Shown: positions 15,774 through 23,426 of the stretch, piece by piece | Layout: each line of letters opens with the position of its first letter | Position numbering within the stretch: position 1 is the stretch's first letter | Source: Myxococcales bacterium UBA5297 | GTDB lineage: Bacteria; Myxococcota; Myxococcia; Myxococcales; UBA5297 | Assembly: GCA_002408385.1 (NCBI GenBank) | Contig: DHSB01000072.1 | Location: 120,392 to 147,615 of the forward strand | Direction: 5' to 3' | Length of the DNA stretch: 27,224 nucleotides | Notes under the pieces: model-generated | The model's input: only the letters and a program-made list of their open reading frames with translations | Database searches by the model: none | What the model was told of the DNA's origin: nothing | Position numbers and translations under genes: made by a program

Positions 15774-16514
15774 ATGAAGCGTCTCGCCATCCTCATCGCG
15801 CTGCTGCTCGTCCCCGCCGCCGCGCACGCCTACCTCCTCTCGGCGGCCGCCGTGATTCACAAGATGGGCGTCCACCGGCGCAACCTGAAGCTGTCGACCA
15901 TGGTGGTGAAGGGCGAGATCACCTTCCAAGGCCCGGAGGTCGCCGCCGCGGCCGTCGCGCTCGGACGCCAGGTCGAGGAGAGCAAGCTCATCGCTCCGAT
16001 GACCATCTCCTACAAGATGCCGGGCAGGTGCCGTGTCGAGCTCCAGGCCCCCGAGGGCAGGGAAGGCCCGTCGGCCTCCAACGTCAACGGCAAGGTCACC
16101 ACGACGGGCGCGCGGCTCGGCGTCCTCTCCGACTTCGCCACCTACGTCTGCCCGTTGCTCGACGGGCGTGGGGGGTTCGATGGGGTGATCGATCTCGCGC
16201 AGGCCGCGGGCATCAAGACCTCCAAGGTCACGCTCGGCCGCGCCGAGAGCACGGTCGCCTACGTGGTTGGCGCCCACCCGCGCGACGTGGGCCTCCCCAG
16301 CCTCTGGGTCGAGAAGGATCGCTTCGCGCCGCTGCGCCTGGTCCTGAAGGACGGGGAGAGCTTCCGCGAGCTGAGGCTCATCGACTACTCCTCGGCCGTC
16401 GCCGGCGAATGGCACCCGCGGGTGGTCGAGCAACGCAAGGCGACCGAGCTGTCGGCGCGCTTCGTCCTCGACAAGATCGAGCCGAACGCCAAGCTCGCCG
16501 ACGCCATCTTCTAG
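15774..16514 (+). CDS. Exported LolA/outer-membrane-lipoprotein-sorting-like protein (246 aa)
   Basis: A cleavable signal peptide covers residues 1-19 (MKRLAILIALLLVPAAAHA). The rest alternates short beta-like segments: LSTMVVKGEITF, MTISYKMPGRCRVEL, STVAYVVGAHPRDVGLPSLWVEKDRFAPL and, near the end, EQRKATELSARFVLDKIEPN. This pattern is that of the LolA/LolB-like fold found in proteins that carry lipids or lipoproteins across the periplasm. There is no lipobox Cys, so it should be soluble. ATG 15774 is preceded by GGAGAAG; the frame is open further upstream without coding character. It lies 59 bases before the next exported protein gene on the same strand and may be cotranscribed. The fold call is moderate and the function unproven. 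Confidence 0.62.
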   Translation: MKRLAILIALLLVPAAAHAYLLSAAAVIHKMGVHRRNLKLSTMVVKGEITFQGPEVAAAAVALGRQVEESKLIAPMTISYKMPGRCRVELQAPEGREGPSASNVNGKVTTTGARLGVLSDFATYVCPLLDGRGGFDGVIDLAQAAGIKTSKVTLGRAESTVAYVVGAHPRDVGLPSLWVEKDRFAPLRLVLKDGESFRELRLIDYSSAVAGEWHPRVVEQRKATELSARFVLDKIEPNAKLADAIF

Positions 16515-16573
16515 AAGCACGGCAGGCAGCGCCCCGGGTTCCCATCGCATGGCCGTGCGGTATCCTCTCGGCC

Positions 16574-17599
16574 ATGCGTTCTTCAACTCGCTCTCTCTTG
16601 TCGGCCGCGGCGCTGGTCGCCGGCCTGGTCTTCGCTGTCGACGCGTTCGCCGGAAACTCCTCGCGGGTCTCGGTCGATCCGCTCTGCGTCACCGGCGCGG
16701 ACACGGTGCTCTTCTTCGTCGAGCAGACCGACAACTGCGGCGGCGCCGACAAGCAGTGTCGCAACAGCCGTTGGGCCTACGGCACCCTCGCGGCCAAGGG
16801 AGGCTGGGGCTTCGAGACGCTCGGGGACGCGTCGCTCGACGAGGAGGCGGCCCCCGAGAACAACGCGCTCGTCACCCGGCAGCTCTTCAAGGCGCCGGCT
16901 GCGCACCCGTGCGCCTCGTTCTTCCGCGCCCCGCGTCTCCCGTCCCCGGATCTGCCCTACGCCGAAGCCTGGTTCGAGTACTCGCTCGAAGGCGGCGCCC
17001 TCGTCCTCCACTGGCAAGGCCAGCGCGAGCTGGTGCTGCCCGGCGTCCAGCTCTGGCGCCTCGGTTGGTGCGGCGCGGGCTGCAAGGCGGGAGCGGGGCC
17101 GAACGCCGAGGCCTTGGCGCTCGGCGCGGGCAACGCCAAGGCGCTGGCGATGCAGATGCCGCCGACCGTGCCGGCCATCGATCTCGCGCTGGGCGACCAG
17201 GTGATCCTCGGATTCGCCGAGCCAAAGCGGGACGGCGCCACCGAGCTCGGGTACCTCATCCTGCGCGTGCCGCAGCCCAAGCTCCGGGCGCTGCAGGCCA
17301 AGCTGCTCCACAAGGACGCCAAGCGGCTCCTCGAGAAGGCGGCGGGAGACCTCTTCGTCAGCGCGCAGGCCGCCGGCGTCTTCGACGCGGCGCTGCAGCT
17401 CGATCCGGCGAACGCCGAGGCGCGCCTCGACTACGCGCGGCTGCTCGCCCTGCAGGGTGAGCCTGCGCCCGTTCTCCGCGAGCTCGAGCGGCTGCGCCGT
17501 ACTCCGGGGCTGCGCGCGAGGCTCGAGGCCGAAAAGGGCTTCGCGGCGGTGCGCGGCAAGGAGCCGTTCGCGAAGTTCTTGCAGAGCCTGCCGAAGTAG
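16574..17599 (+). CDS. Exported protein with C-terminal TPR-like segment (341 aa)
   Basis: The signal peptide is at residues 1-26 (SLLSAAALVAGLVFAVDAFA). The mature part starts with several Cys (PLCVT, TDNCGGADKQC, HPCASFF, WCGAGCKAG), suggesting disulfides in the periplasm or at the surface. Residues about 265-341 look like a tetratricopeptide-type helical repeat (FDAALQLDPANAEARLDYARLLALQGEPAPVLREL). No family is recognised for the central part. The gene follows the LolA-like gene by 59 bases on the same strand. Its last 240 or so bases are overlapped on the opposite strand by the open frame of the convergent esterase gene. Confidence 0.7.
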   Translation: MRSSTRSLLSAAALVAGLVFAVDAFAGNSSRVSVDPLCVTGADTVLFFVEQTDNCGGADKQCRNSRWAYGTLAAKGGWGFETLGDASLDEEAAPENNALVTRQLFKAPAAHPCASFFRAPRLPSPDLPYAEAWFEYSLEGGALVLHWQGQRELVLPGVQLWRLGWCGAGCKAGAGPNAEALALGAGNAKALAMQMPPTVPAIDLALGDQVILGFAEPKRDGATELGYLILRVPQPKLRALQAKLLHKDAKRLLEKAAGDLFVSAQAAGVFDAALQLDPANAEARLDYARLLALQGEPAPVLRELERLRRTPGLRARLEAEKGFAAVRGKEPFAKFLQSLPK

Positions 17600-18545
17600 C
17601 GCGAGAAGGCGCCTGGTCGCGACGCAGCCACCGGGAGAGGAAGCTCCACGCCGCCTCGGTCGCGTCGAGCCCGCTCCCAGCCTCTGGCCGCCGCGGCCAG
17701 ACAGGGCCGCCGTCGTCGATTTCGATGAGGGCGACCTCGCTCCCCGGCGCGCAGCCCGGCCATCGGTGGAGCGCGTAGCCGCTGTGCTGCTCTTCCTCCG
17801 GGACCTGCGCGCAGCCGGCGAGCCTCGCGAGGTGGGCGACCGCATCCTTTGGCCCCAGGTAGCGGATCTTCGGGCGCCGCGGGCTGGGACCGCCGTCGAA
17901 AGGGACGGAGGCGTCGTCGCGGGCGTGGATGACGAGCGCGGGGAGCGGCGGAGCCGGGATGGCGTAGCCGCGCATCGCCGGCTCCTCGTCCTCCTGGGCC
18001 CCGAAGGCCGCGCTGACCGCGACGAGGGCCGCCACCTTGTCGCGGTGCTCTGCCGCGAAGCGATAGGCGAGCATGCCGCCGTTCGAGAAGCCCACCAGCG
18101 CGACCCGCTCTCTGTCGATGGACAGGAGCGCGGCGAGATCGTCGATCGCCTTCACGAGGAACCCCACGTCATCCCAGCCGTCGTGCTTGGCCTTCCCGCA
18201 GCAGAACCCCACGTTCCAGTGCCGCAAGAAGCCGAGCAGCCCGATGCCGTTCGGGTAGGCGACGACGAAGCCCTCGCGGTCGGCGAGGGCGCTGAAGCCG
18301 GTGATCTCTTCGAGCTTCTCCGCCGAGTCGAAGGCGCCGTGCAGGGCGATGACGAGCGGGTAGGGCTTCGCGCGGTCGTAGCCTTCGGGGACGTGGACCA
18401 GGAGGTGGCGCGAGACGTCGGTCTCGAGCGACTGCGAGTAGGTGGCCGAGGCGATGGCGCCGCTCTTCGGCAGGCTCGCCGCGCAGCCGGCGAGGGGCAG
18501 GGCGAAGGTCGCGAACGCGGCCCGGGCGAGTCGAGCGGAGGCCAT
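17358..18545 (-). CDS. LpqC/PHB-depolymerase-like esterase lipoprotein, catalytic His replaced
   Basis: The lipoprotein signal ends in PLAGC (Cys21). It has the alpha/beta-hydrolase features of the LpqC/PHB-depolymerase/feruloyl-esterase group: the oxyanion-side HGAFDSAEKLEE, AYPNG, a GFCCG block, DDVGFLVKAIDDL, the nucleophile elbow GFSNGG (Ser154), and the acid in HARDDASVPFDGG (Asp210/211). In this family the catalytic His sits in GGHxWP; here the matching position reads GGPVWP (Pro281), so the triad looks incomplete. Homology ends at about residue 309 (FLSRWLRR, near 17619), but no stop follows until 17358. The frame thus runs on for about 86 codons, antisense to the 3' end of the convergent gene. 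ATG 18545 gives a proper lipoprotein signal; an ATG at 18599 is less good. The aldolase gene lies 98 bases upstream on the same strand. Confidence 0.78.
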   Translation of the reverse strand: MASARLARAAFATFALPLAGCAASLPKSGAIASATYSQSLETDVSRHLLVHVPEGYDRAKPYPLVIALHGAFDSAEKLEEITGFSALADREGFVVAYPNGIGLLGFLRHWNVGFCCGKAKHDGWDDVGFLVKAIDDLAALLSIDRERVALVGFSNGGMLAYRFAAEHRDKVAALVAVSAAFGAQEDEEPAMRGYAIPAPPLPALVIHARDDASVPFDGGPSPRRPKIRYLGPKDAVAHLARLAGCAQVPEEEQHSGYALHRWPGCAPGSEVALIEIDDGGPVWPRRPEAGSGLDATEAAWSFLSRWLRRDQAPSRATSAGSARTSRTAPCRAPPRSPFRPRASRAAPEYGAAARARGERAQAHPAGRAAARSRGAPRRSPDRAAAPRRRRRRPAR

Positions 18546-18643
18546 GCGGGCACCTGGCGCAGGGGCGAAGACGGCTGCGCCCGCGAAGCTCTCCTTCATC
18601 GAGGAGGGCCGCGCGGGCGCGAAGAGCAGGGGCGCGACGGCGA

Positions 18644-19636
18644 TTAGTAGCGGCCGGCCGAGCCGAGCACCGTCTCGTTCTTCTCCTTGATCATCTTGAT
18701 GAGCTCGTCGCGGGCGGGCCCCAGGTACTTGCGGGGGTCGAACTCGGCGGGCTTCTCGGCGAAGACCTTGCGGACGGTGGCGGTGAGGACCAGCCGCCCG
18801 TCGGAGTCGATGTTGATCTTGCAGACCGCCGAGGCGGCCGCCTTGCGAAGCTGCTCGGAGGGGATGCCGACGGCGGCCTCGAGCTTGCCGCCGAAGTCGT
18901 TGATGAGCTTGACGTACGCGGGCAGCACCGAGCTGGCGCCGTGGAGCACGATGGGGAAGCCGGGGATGCGCTTCTCGATCTCCTCGAGGATGTCGAAGCG
19001 CAGCGGCGGCGGGACGAGGACGCCCTGCTCGTTGAGCGTGCACTGGGCGGGCTTGAACTTGAAGGCGCCGTGCGAGGTGCCGATGGAGATGGCGAGCGAG
19101 TCGACGCCGGTGCGCTTGACGAAGTCCTCGACCTGCGAGGGCTGCGTGTAGACGTGCTCGGCGGCCTGCACGTCGTCCTCGATTCCGGCGAGCACGCCGA
19201 GCTCGCCCTCGACGGTGACGTCGTACTGGTGGGCGAGGTCGACCACCTGCTTGGTCAGCTCGACGTTCTTCTCGTAGGGGTGGTGTGAGCCGTCGATCAT
19301 CACCGACGAGAAACCGGTCTCGATGCACGACTTGCAGAGCTCGAAGGAGTCGCCGTGGTCGAGGTGCAGGGCGACGGGGTTGGTGTAGCCCTTCTCGCGG
19401 GCCATCTTCACCGCGCCTTCGGCCATGTAGCGCAGCAGGGTCTGGTTCGCGTACTTGCGGGCGCCGCTGGAGACTTGGAGGATGACCGGCGACTTCGACT
19501 GGCCGCAGCCTTCGATGATGGCCTGGAGCTGCTCCATGTTGTTGAAGTTGTAGGCGGGGACGGCGTACTTGCCCTCCATCGCCTTCTTGAACATCTCGCG
19601 CGTGTTGACGAGACCGAGATCCTTGTAGTTGAGCAT
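18644..19636 (-). CDS. fba: Class II fructose-1,6-bisphosphate aldolase
   Basis: 330 residues, zinc-dependent. It cleaves fructose-1,6-bisphosphate to dihydroxyacetone phosphate and glyceraldehyde-3-phosphate (glycolysis), or the reverse in gluconeogenesis. Diagnostic blocks: VPAYNFNNMEQLQAI at the N-terminus, LHLDHG (catalytic Asp93, zinc ligand His94), VEGELGVLAG, ISIGTSHGAFK (His189), and IVLHGASS (His232), then KINIDSDGRL at the phosphate/substrate end. ATG 19636 is preceded by AGAGAGGG; the frame extends upstream without coding character. It is cytosolic. The gene is followed after 98 bases by the esterase lipoprotein gene on the same strand. A TTGACC sequence at 19706-19711 could be a -35 element, but no good -10 is seen. 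Confidence 0.96.
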   Translation of the reverse strand: MLNYKDLGLVNTREMFKKAMEGKYAVPAYNFNNMEQLQAIIEGCGQSKSPVILQVSSGARKYANQTLLRYMAEGAVKMAREKGYTNPVALHLDHGDSFELCKSCIETGFSSVMIDGSHHPYEKNVELTKQVVDLAHQYDVTVEGELGVLAGIEDDVQAAEHVYTQPSQVEDFVKRTGVDSLAISIGTSHGAFKFKPAQCTLNEQGVLVPPPLRFDILEEIEKRIPGFPIVLHGASSVLPAYVKLINDFGGKLEAAVGIPSEQLRKAAASAVCKINIDSDGRLVLTATVRKVFAEKPAEFDPRKYLGPARDELIKMIKEKNETVLGSAGRY

Positions 19637-19829
19637 GGTCGAAGCCCTCTCTTGCATTGGTGAAGGACGCTTGCGCGAGAGAGGAGAACAACACGTTGGC
19701 TGGCCGGTCAAGCTGCAAGCACGCGTCGGAGCGCCTGCGCCCCCGCCAATTTCAGCGCGGGCGCGGGTCGGCTTCTCCATCGGGCGCGGGACTTCGCGTG
19801 CAGGCGTCGAGAGTTGGCACCGAAAACAG

Positions 19830-19861
19830 CAGCGCCCCGGACCAGGCGGGCCGGGGCGCTG
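19830..19861 (-). terminator. Intrinsic terminator of the metzincin-SLH gene
   Basis: An 11-bp perfect stem (CAGCGCCCCGG with CCGGGGCGCTG) surrounds a ten-base loop, 28 bases after the minus-strand stop at 19889. On that strand the stem is followed by CTGTTTTCGG, giving a short T-run. It separates this gene from the aldolase gene. Confidence 0.75.
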
Positions 19862-19888
19862 GAATGAGCGTGCGAAGAGGCTCGCCGC

Positions 19889-21322
19889 CTACCGCATCCA
19901 GATCCGCTCGAACGCGTGGGCCACCTCAGCGCGGTTGGCCGGCTGCTCGGGATTGAATCGGCCGTTCGAGTCGAGCGCCATCGCGTCGTTGGCGAGCGCG
20001 GTTTCGACGACCGAGCAGGCCCAGTAGGTGCCCGGCACGTCGGAGGCCCGCCGGCCACAGCTTCCGGAAGGCGCGGTCCAGCCCGCCATCCGCACCGCGA
20101 CCGCGGCGAGCTGTGAGCGGGTGATCAGATCCTCGGGGTGAAAGGTGCCGTCCGGAAACCCGGAGAAGACGCTCTGTGCCGTGGCGGTCTCGACGTTGGC
20201 AAAGGCCCAGTGGCTCGTGGCGACGTCCGGATAGGTAGCGCGAGCGGGCCGCACCACCAAAAACTCCATCGTGCGCACGGCGACGGTCGCGAGCTGAGCG
20301 CGGGTCGCCGACTCCTCGGCGTGGAAGAGGCCGTCGGGATAGCCCGCGAGCACGCCGGCGCACGCGAGCGTGCCGATGGTCCGGTTCTCGGGGTGGCTCG
20401 CCGATACGTCCGGGAAGCGGCTGTAGCAGCTCTGCGAGGGGCCGAGGACGCGCAGCATCTCGGCGAGGTCGCGCTGCCAGTCTGGCGGCGCGAGGTGCTC
20501 GAGGCCGTCTTTGATGACCTTGCCCTCGTTGAACTTCTGGTTCTCGTAGGGGCGCAGCAGGCTCGGGCTCATGATGCCGTTCGAGACCTCGGTGTGGTAC
20601 AGGCCGAAGGTGTGCGCGAGCTCGTGCGAGATGGTCTTGGAGAGCGCGAAGGTGTCGCTCCAGGCGCGCGGGAAGATAAGCGCGATGTCGTTGAGGTTCT
20701 TGTTGCCCAGATCGAGCGGGGCGAGGCCGATGTAGTTCGACGGGGCTCCGATGAGCGCCGAGGTGCCGCCGATGACCGCCATCGCGTAGGAGCCGCTCCT
20801 CGGGCGCGTGGTCGTCACGGTGAGGTTGAAGTTGGCGAGGTCGGCGCGGACTTTGGCCGCCACGTCGTCGATGACCCGCTGGCGGTCGTTGCCGAAGCTG
20901 CTGTGTTCGAACCTGGGGATGGTGGCGAACACGTCCATGCTGTAGCCGTTCCTTCGCAGCTCCTCCCAGGCCTTGCCCGAGTCCGGGTCGACGAGGCGGT
21001 AGAGCAGGCTGGTTCTGTTCTCGGCGGCGTTGTTCGGGGCGGCGTACTGCAGGGTCGCGCCCTCGAAGTTGAGGTAGACGGTCTGCGCGCGCTGGGGAAA
21101 CTGGATGTTGTTGCCCCAGCCCTGCTTCGGGACATCTTCCGGATCGATGAGGAAGTCGTCCGTCGCATGGTCCTCGGGGATTCCCGGAGGCAGGACCTCG
21201 TCGTAGTAGGCCGCAGAGCCGAGGACGACCGATTCGTCGACGACCTCGATTTCGGCGCTGCCGCACGCCGCGAGCAAGGCGGCCGCGACGGCGATGAGCT
21301 GACGAACGGGCAGAGTGCGCAT
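19889..21322 (-). CDS. Metzincin-type zinc metalloprotease lipoprotein with three SLH domains
   Basis: 477 residues. The lipoprotein signal is MRTLPVRQLIAVAAALLAAC (Cys20). The catalytic region carries the extended zinc motif HELAHTFGLYH (His233, Glu234, His237, His243) followed by a Met-turn candidate, SNGIMSP (Met251). Both are hallmarks of metzincin peptidases. Three C-terminal repeats (about 305-350, 360-410, 420-477), each of the form F/Y-P-D-V ... A ... G-x-P-D-G-x-F-x-P-E ... TRAQLA, are S-layer-homology domains. These normally bind cell-wall or envelope polysaccharide. The third is diverged and lacks the GYPDG core. ATG 21322 follows AGGAG at good spacing. The product is predicted to be a surface or periplasmic protease held both by a lipid and by polysaccharide binding. 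The transcript likely ends at the hairpin 28 bases downstream. Confidence 0.9.
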   Translation of the reverse strand: MRTLPVRQLIAVAAALLAACGSAEIEVVDESVVLGSAAYYDEVLPPGIPEDHATDDFLIDPEDVPKQGWGNNIQFPQRAQTVYLNFEGATLQYAAPNNAAENRTSLLYRLVDPDSGKAWEELRRNGYSMDVFATIPRFEHSSFGNDRQRVIDDVAAKVRADLANFNLTVTTTRPRSGSYAMAVIGGTSALIGAPSNYIGLAPLDLGNKNLNDIALIFPRAWSDTFALSKTISHELAHTFGLYHTEVSNGIMSPSLLRPYENQKFNEGKVIKDGLEHLAPPDWQRDLAEMLRVLGPSQSCYSRFPDVSASHPENRTIGTLACAGVLAGYPDGLFHAEESATRAQLATVAVRTMEFLVVRPARATYPDVATSHWAFANVETATAQSVFSGFPDGTFHPEDLITRSQLAAVAVRMAGWTAPSGSCGRRASDVPGTYWACSVVETALANDAMALDSNGRFNPEQPANRAEVAHAFERIWMR

Positions 21323-21619
21323 CCTCGACTCCTGTGAGTGCGTGATCGGCTTTGCTCCCCAAGATCGCGCGCGTTTGTCGCGCTTGGCCACCGCAAAGTT
21401 GCGTGGAAAGCGCTCCGCTCGACAACCGGGCGGAAATCCACGCCTTTTCTCGAAGCGCGGTTGCGAGGGATTCGCAGCTTTGCGATACCGGCCGACCCCC
21501 TTCAGCGCCGCGCTGTTTCGCTCGCCGTGTATCGACGAGGAGGCCGTCTGGCTTTCGAGCCGGGTCGGCCTCGCCGTGGTCGGTAACGTCGAGCCGCCGG
21601 CGCCCGCCGTCGGGTGCGA
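21323..21619. other. Intergenic region upstream of the metzincin gene
   Basis: About 300 bases between two minus-strand genes. No credible gene is visible. It contains an inverted repeat (GCGTGGA at 21401-21407 and TCCACGC at 21437-21443), which could be a regulatory site or a weak hairpin. Confidence 0.4.
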
Positions 21620-22084
21620 CTAGTGCGAGCCCGTCTCGCCCTTCTCGCGGGGCTCGGGCACTTTGAGCTCGTCGAGCTTCGCGAGCCTCTCCTCATCGAC
21701 GAGCGTGCCGCTGGTCGGGATGGCGAGGCCCGAGCTGGTCCACTCGGGCACGAAGAGGATAGGCCTCGCCTCGCCGTCGTAGCCGAGCTGCACGAGCAGG
21801 CCCGCCTCGAACAGCCGGCACTCCTTCTGGCAACAGTGGAAGGGCTCGCGCACGCGGTAGAGCCCCTCGCGCGGCAGCGCTCGCAGCGAGCGCGCCCACT
21901 CGTCGTCCGGGATGGTGTTGCCGCGCTCGCTCCAGACCGCCCGATTCAGCTTCCACCTCACCGGCAGATAGACCCCGGGACCGGGGTCGCCGTGGTCGTG
22001 GAAGAAGACGAGCCGGCCGGCCGCCACCTCGTCTCCAAGGGGCTTGGTCGTTCGGTAGATGCCACAGCGGGGCAGTGCGGGCAT
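21620..22084 (-). CDS. Conserved hypothetical protein (154 aa)
   Basis: No signal peptide or membrane segment is seen, so it is predicted to be cytosolic. It has a well-ordered, aromatic- and Gly-rich sequence with likely conserved blocks: CGIYRTT, GRLVFFHDHGDPGPGVYLP, PREGLYRVREPFHCCQKEC and PILFVPEWTSSGLAIP. Three clustered Cys (HCCQKEC) and nearby His could bind a metal, but this is speculative. I recall similar short proteins of unknown function in Myxococcota; this was not checked. ATG 22084 follows AAAGGAA. It is separated by about 120 bases from the stop of the EEP gene upstream, which ends in a hairpin. Function unknown. Confidence 0.7.
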   Translation of the reverse strand: MPALPRCGIYRTTKPLGDEVAAGRLVFFHDHGDPGPGVYLPVRWKLNRAVWSERGNTIPDDEWARSLRALPREGLYRVREPFHCCQKECRLFEAGLLVQLGYDGEARPILFVPEWTSSGLAIPTSGTLVDEERLAKLDELKVPEPREKGETGSH

Positions 22085-22195
22085 GGTCGGTTCCTTTCTG
22101 GTCGTGGTGGTCTTCTCCGAAGCGGCTCGCTCATGCCGTCGCCTGGCTCGCGATGGGAGTCAAGAGCCCGCGCCAAGGTTCGCCTCTGTCGGGAA

Positions 22196-22213
22196 GGTGG
22201 GGTTCACCCCACC
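22196..22213 (-). terminator. Hairpin overlapping the stop codon of the EEP gene
   Basis: GGTGGGG and CCCCACC form a seven-bp perfect stem with a four-base loop that includes part of the TGA stop at 22206-22204. No T-tract follows, so it could be a weak terminator or a 3'-end stabiliser. Confidence 0.4.
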
Positions 22214-22983
22214 ATTTCGACGCGGTGGGCCCGGGGTGGCGGCACCCAAACCTCGGCGAGGAGCAGGTGGTGGTCCGAAGCGCTTGTCTGGATGACGCGC
22301 GCCCCGGCCAGCGCGAGGTCGGGTGAGGCGAAGACGTAGTCGATCCGCAGCGCCGGGAGGAAGGGGAAGACGAGCGGGAAGGTGCCGCCGGCGCCCTGTC
22401 CGACGGCGCCGAAGACGTCCGAGAAGACGGAGGCGAGCTCGCGCCAGGTCGGCCCGCCGGGAGGCTCGTTGAAGTCGCCGACGACCACCTGTGGCAGGGG
22501 CGAGTGGCGGAGCTGCGCGGCGATGAAGGCCGCCTGCTCGCGCCGCAGCCGCGGGTACGAGCGGCTGTTGGTCAAGTGCGTCACGCTGACGGCGAAGCGG
22601 GTGGGCGGGATCTCGACGACGGCGGTGGCGACGATGCGCTGCTCGAAACCCCGGCGATTGGGCAGCATCCCCACGCGCGGTGCCAGCAGAGGCCAGCGCG
22701 ACAGGAGCGCGACGCCGTACTCGCCGCGGTCGCGTCCGATGGCTCGAAAGAACCGGAAGTAGGGATAGCCGCAGGCTTCGGCGAGCTTGGCGGCCTGATC
22801 GGTGTTGCCGGAGCGGCGAGTGCCCCGGTCGACCTCCTGCAGCCCGACGACGTCGGCGTCTGCGGCGCGGAGGGGCCGCGCGATGCGCTCCAAGCCCCGG
22901 CGGCAGTTGTGGAGGTTCCAGCTCACCACGCGCACCGGGCGCTTGGCGGCGGGGGGGGCATCGGAATCGAGGGGCCCGGGCAA
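22204..22983 (-). CDS. Endonuclease/exonuclease/phosphatase (EEP) family protein
   Basis: 259 residues from TTG 22983. EEP-fold motifs appear in order: VVSWNLHN (Asn23), GLQEVDRG (metal-binding Glu50), a middle VSVTHLTN (His), VVVGDFNEPPGGPTW (catalytic Asp and Asn) and SDHHLLLAEV (catalytic Asp-His) near the C-terminus. The fold cleaves phosphodiester bonds in DNA, RNA or lipid head groups, and the substrate cannot be told here. The start is uncertain. TTG 22983 has AAGGAG ten bases upstream; GTG at about 23010 or an internal GTG just before the first strand are alternatives. No lipobox or signal is seen with this start. An eight-base C run in codons 8-11 could permit slippage. A hairpin sits at the stop. 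Confidence 0.82.
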   Translation of the reverse strand: MPGPLDSDAPPAAKRPVRVVSWNLHNCRRGLERIARPLRAADADVVGLQEVDRGTRRSGNTDQAAKLAEACGYPYFRFFRAIGRDRGEYGVALLSRWPLLAPRVGMLPNRRGFEQRIVATAVVEIPPTRFAVSVTHLTNSRSYPRLRREQAAFIAAQLRHSPLPQVVVGDFNEPPGGPTWRELASVFSDVFGAVGQGAGGTFPLVFPFLPALRIDYVFASPDLALAGARVIQTSASDHHLLLAEVWVPPPRAHRVEMVG

Positions 22984-23426
22984 GCGATTGGCGCTCCTTG
23001 GCCCGGGCACGATAGGCGAAGCCAGCCGATCCGAGGAATGGACGGCCGGCGGACAGGCTGAGCGTTCGCCCGAGCCTCGGCCGGCCGTCGCGCGAGTGCG
23101 AATCACCGGGTCTTTGTCCGGCTGTGTCCCAAGAACGAATTGCGGACTGCCGCCAAGACACCGCGCGCGCCGCGGGTGAAAGAACGAGCCGCGGAAATGC
23201 CGAATCCGCCTGGACGGAGACTGCCGGACGCCTCGGACAGCGTCGTCGAATCCTCGCCGATGTCTGAACCAAGGCGCGGAGTGCTCCGGTGCACGGCGTC
23301 GCGCTCCGGGGCGCGCTCGTCGGCTCGGGCCGAATCCGCCCGGAAGCTGGGAAGGCGACAATGGCCCGGGTCGCAGCCGTCCGGTGACTCGTCAGGCGCG
23401 GGCATCCGGGGTAACGAGCGGCCGAC
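22984..23426. other. Divergent intergenic region
   Basis: About 440 bases between the minus-strand EEP gene and the plus-strand CPBP protease gene. It must hold both promoters, but I see no convincing boxes, structured RNA or gene with family motifs. Confidence 0.4.

Noticed and set aside
17358..19718. A single 786-codon minus-strand protein joining the esterase to sequence over the aldolase gene
   Set aside because: The upstream half is an out-of-frame shadow of the aldolase. The esterase begins at its own lipoprotein signal at 18545.
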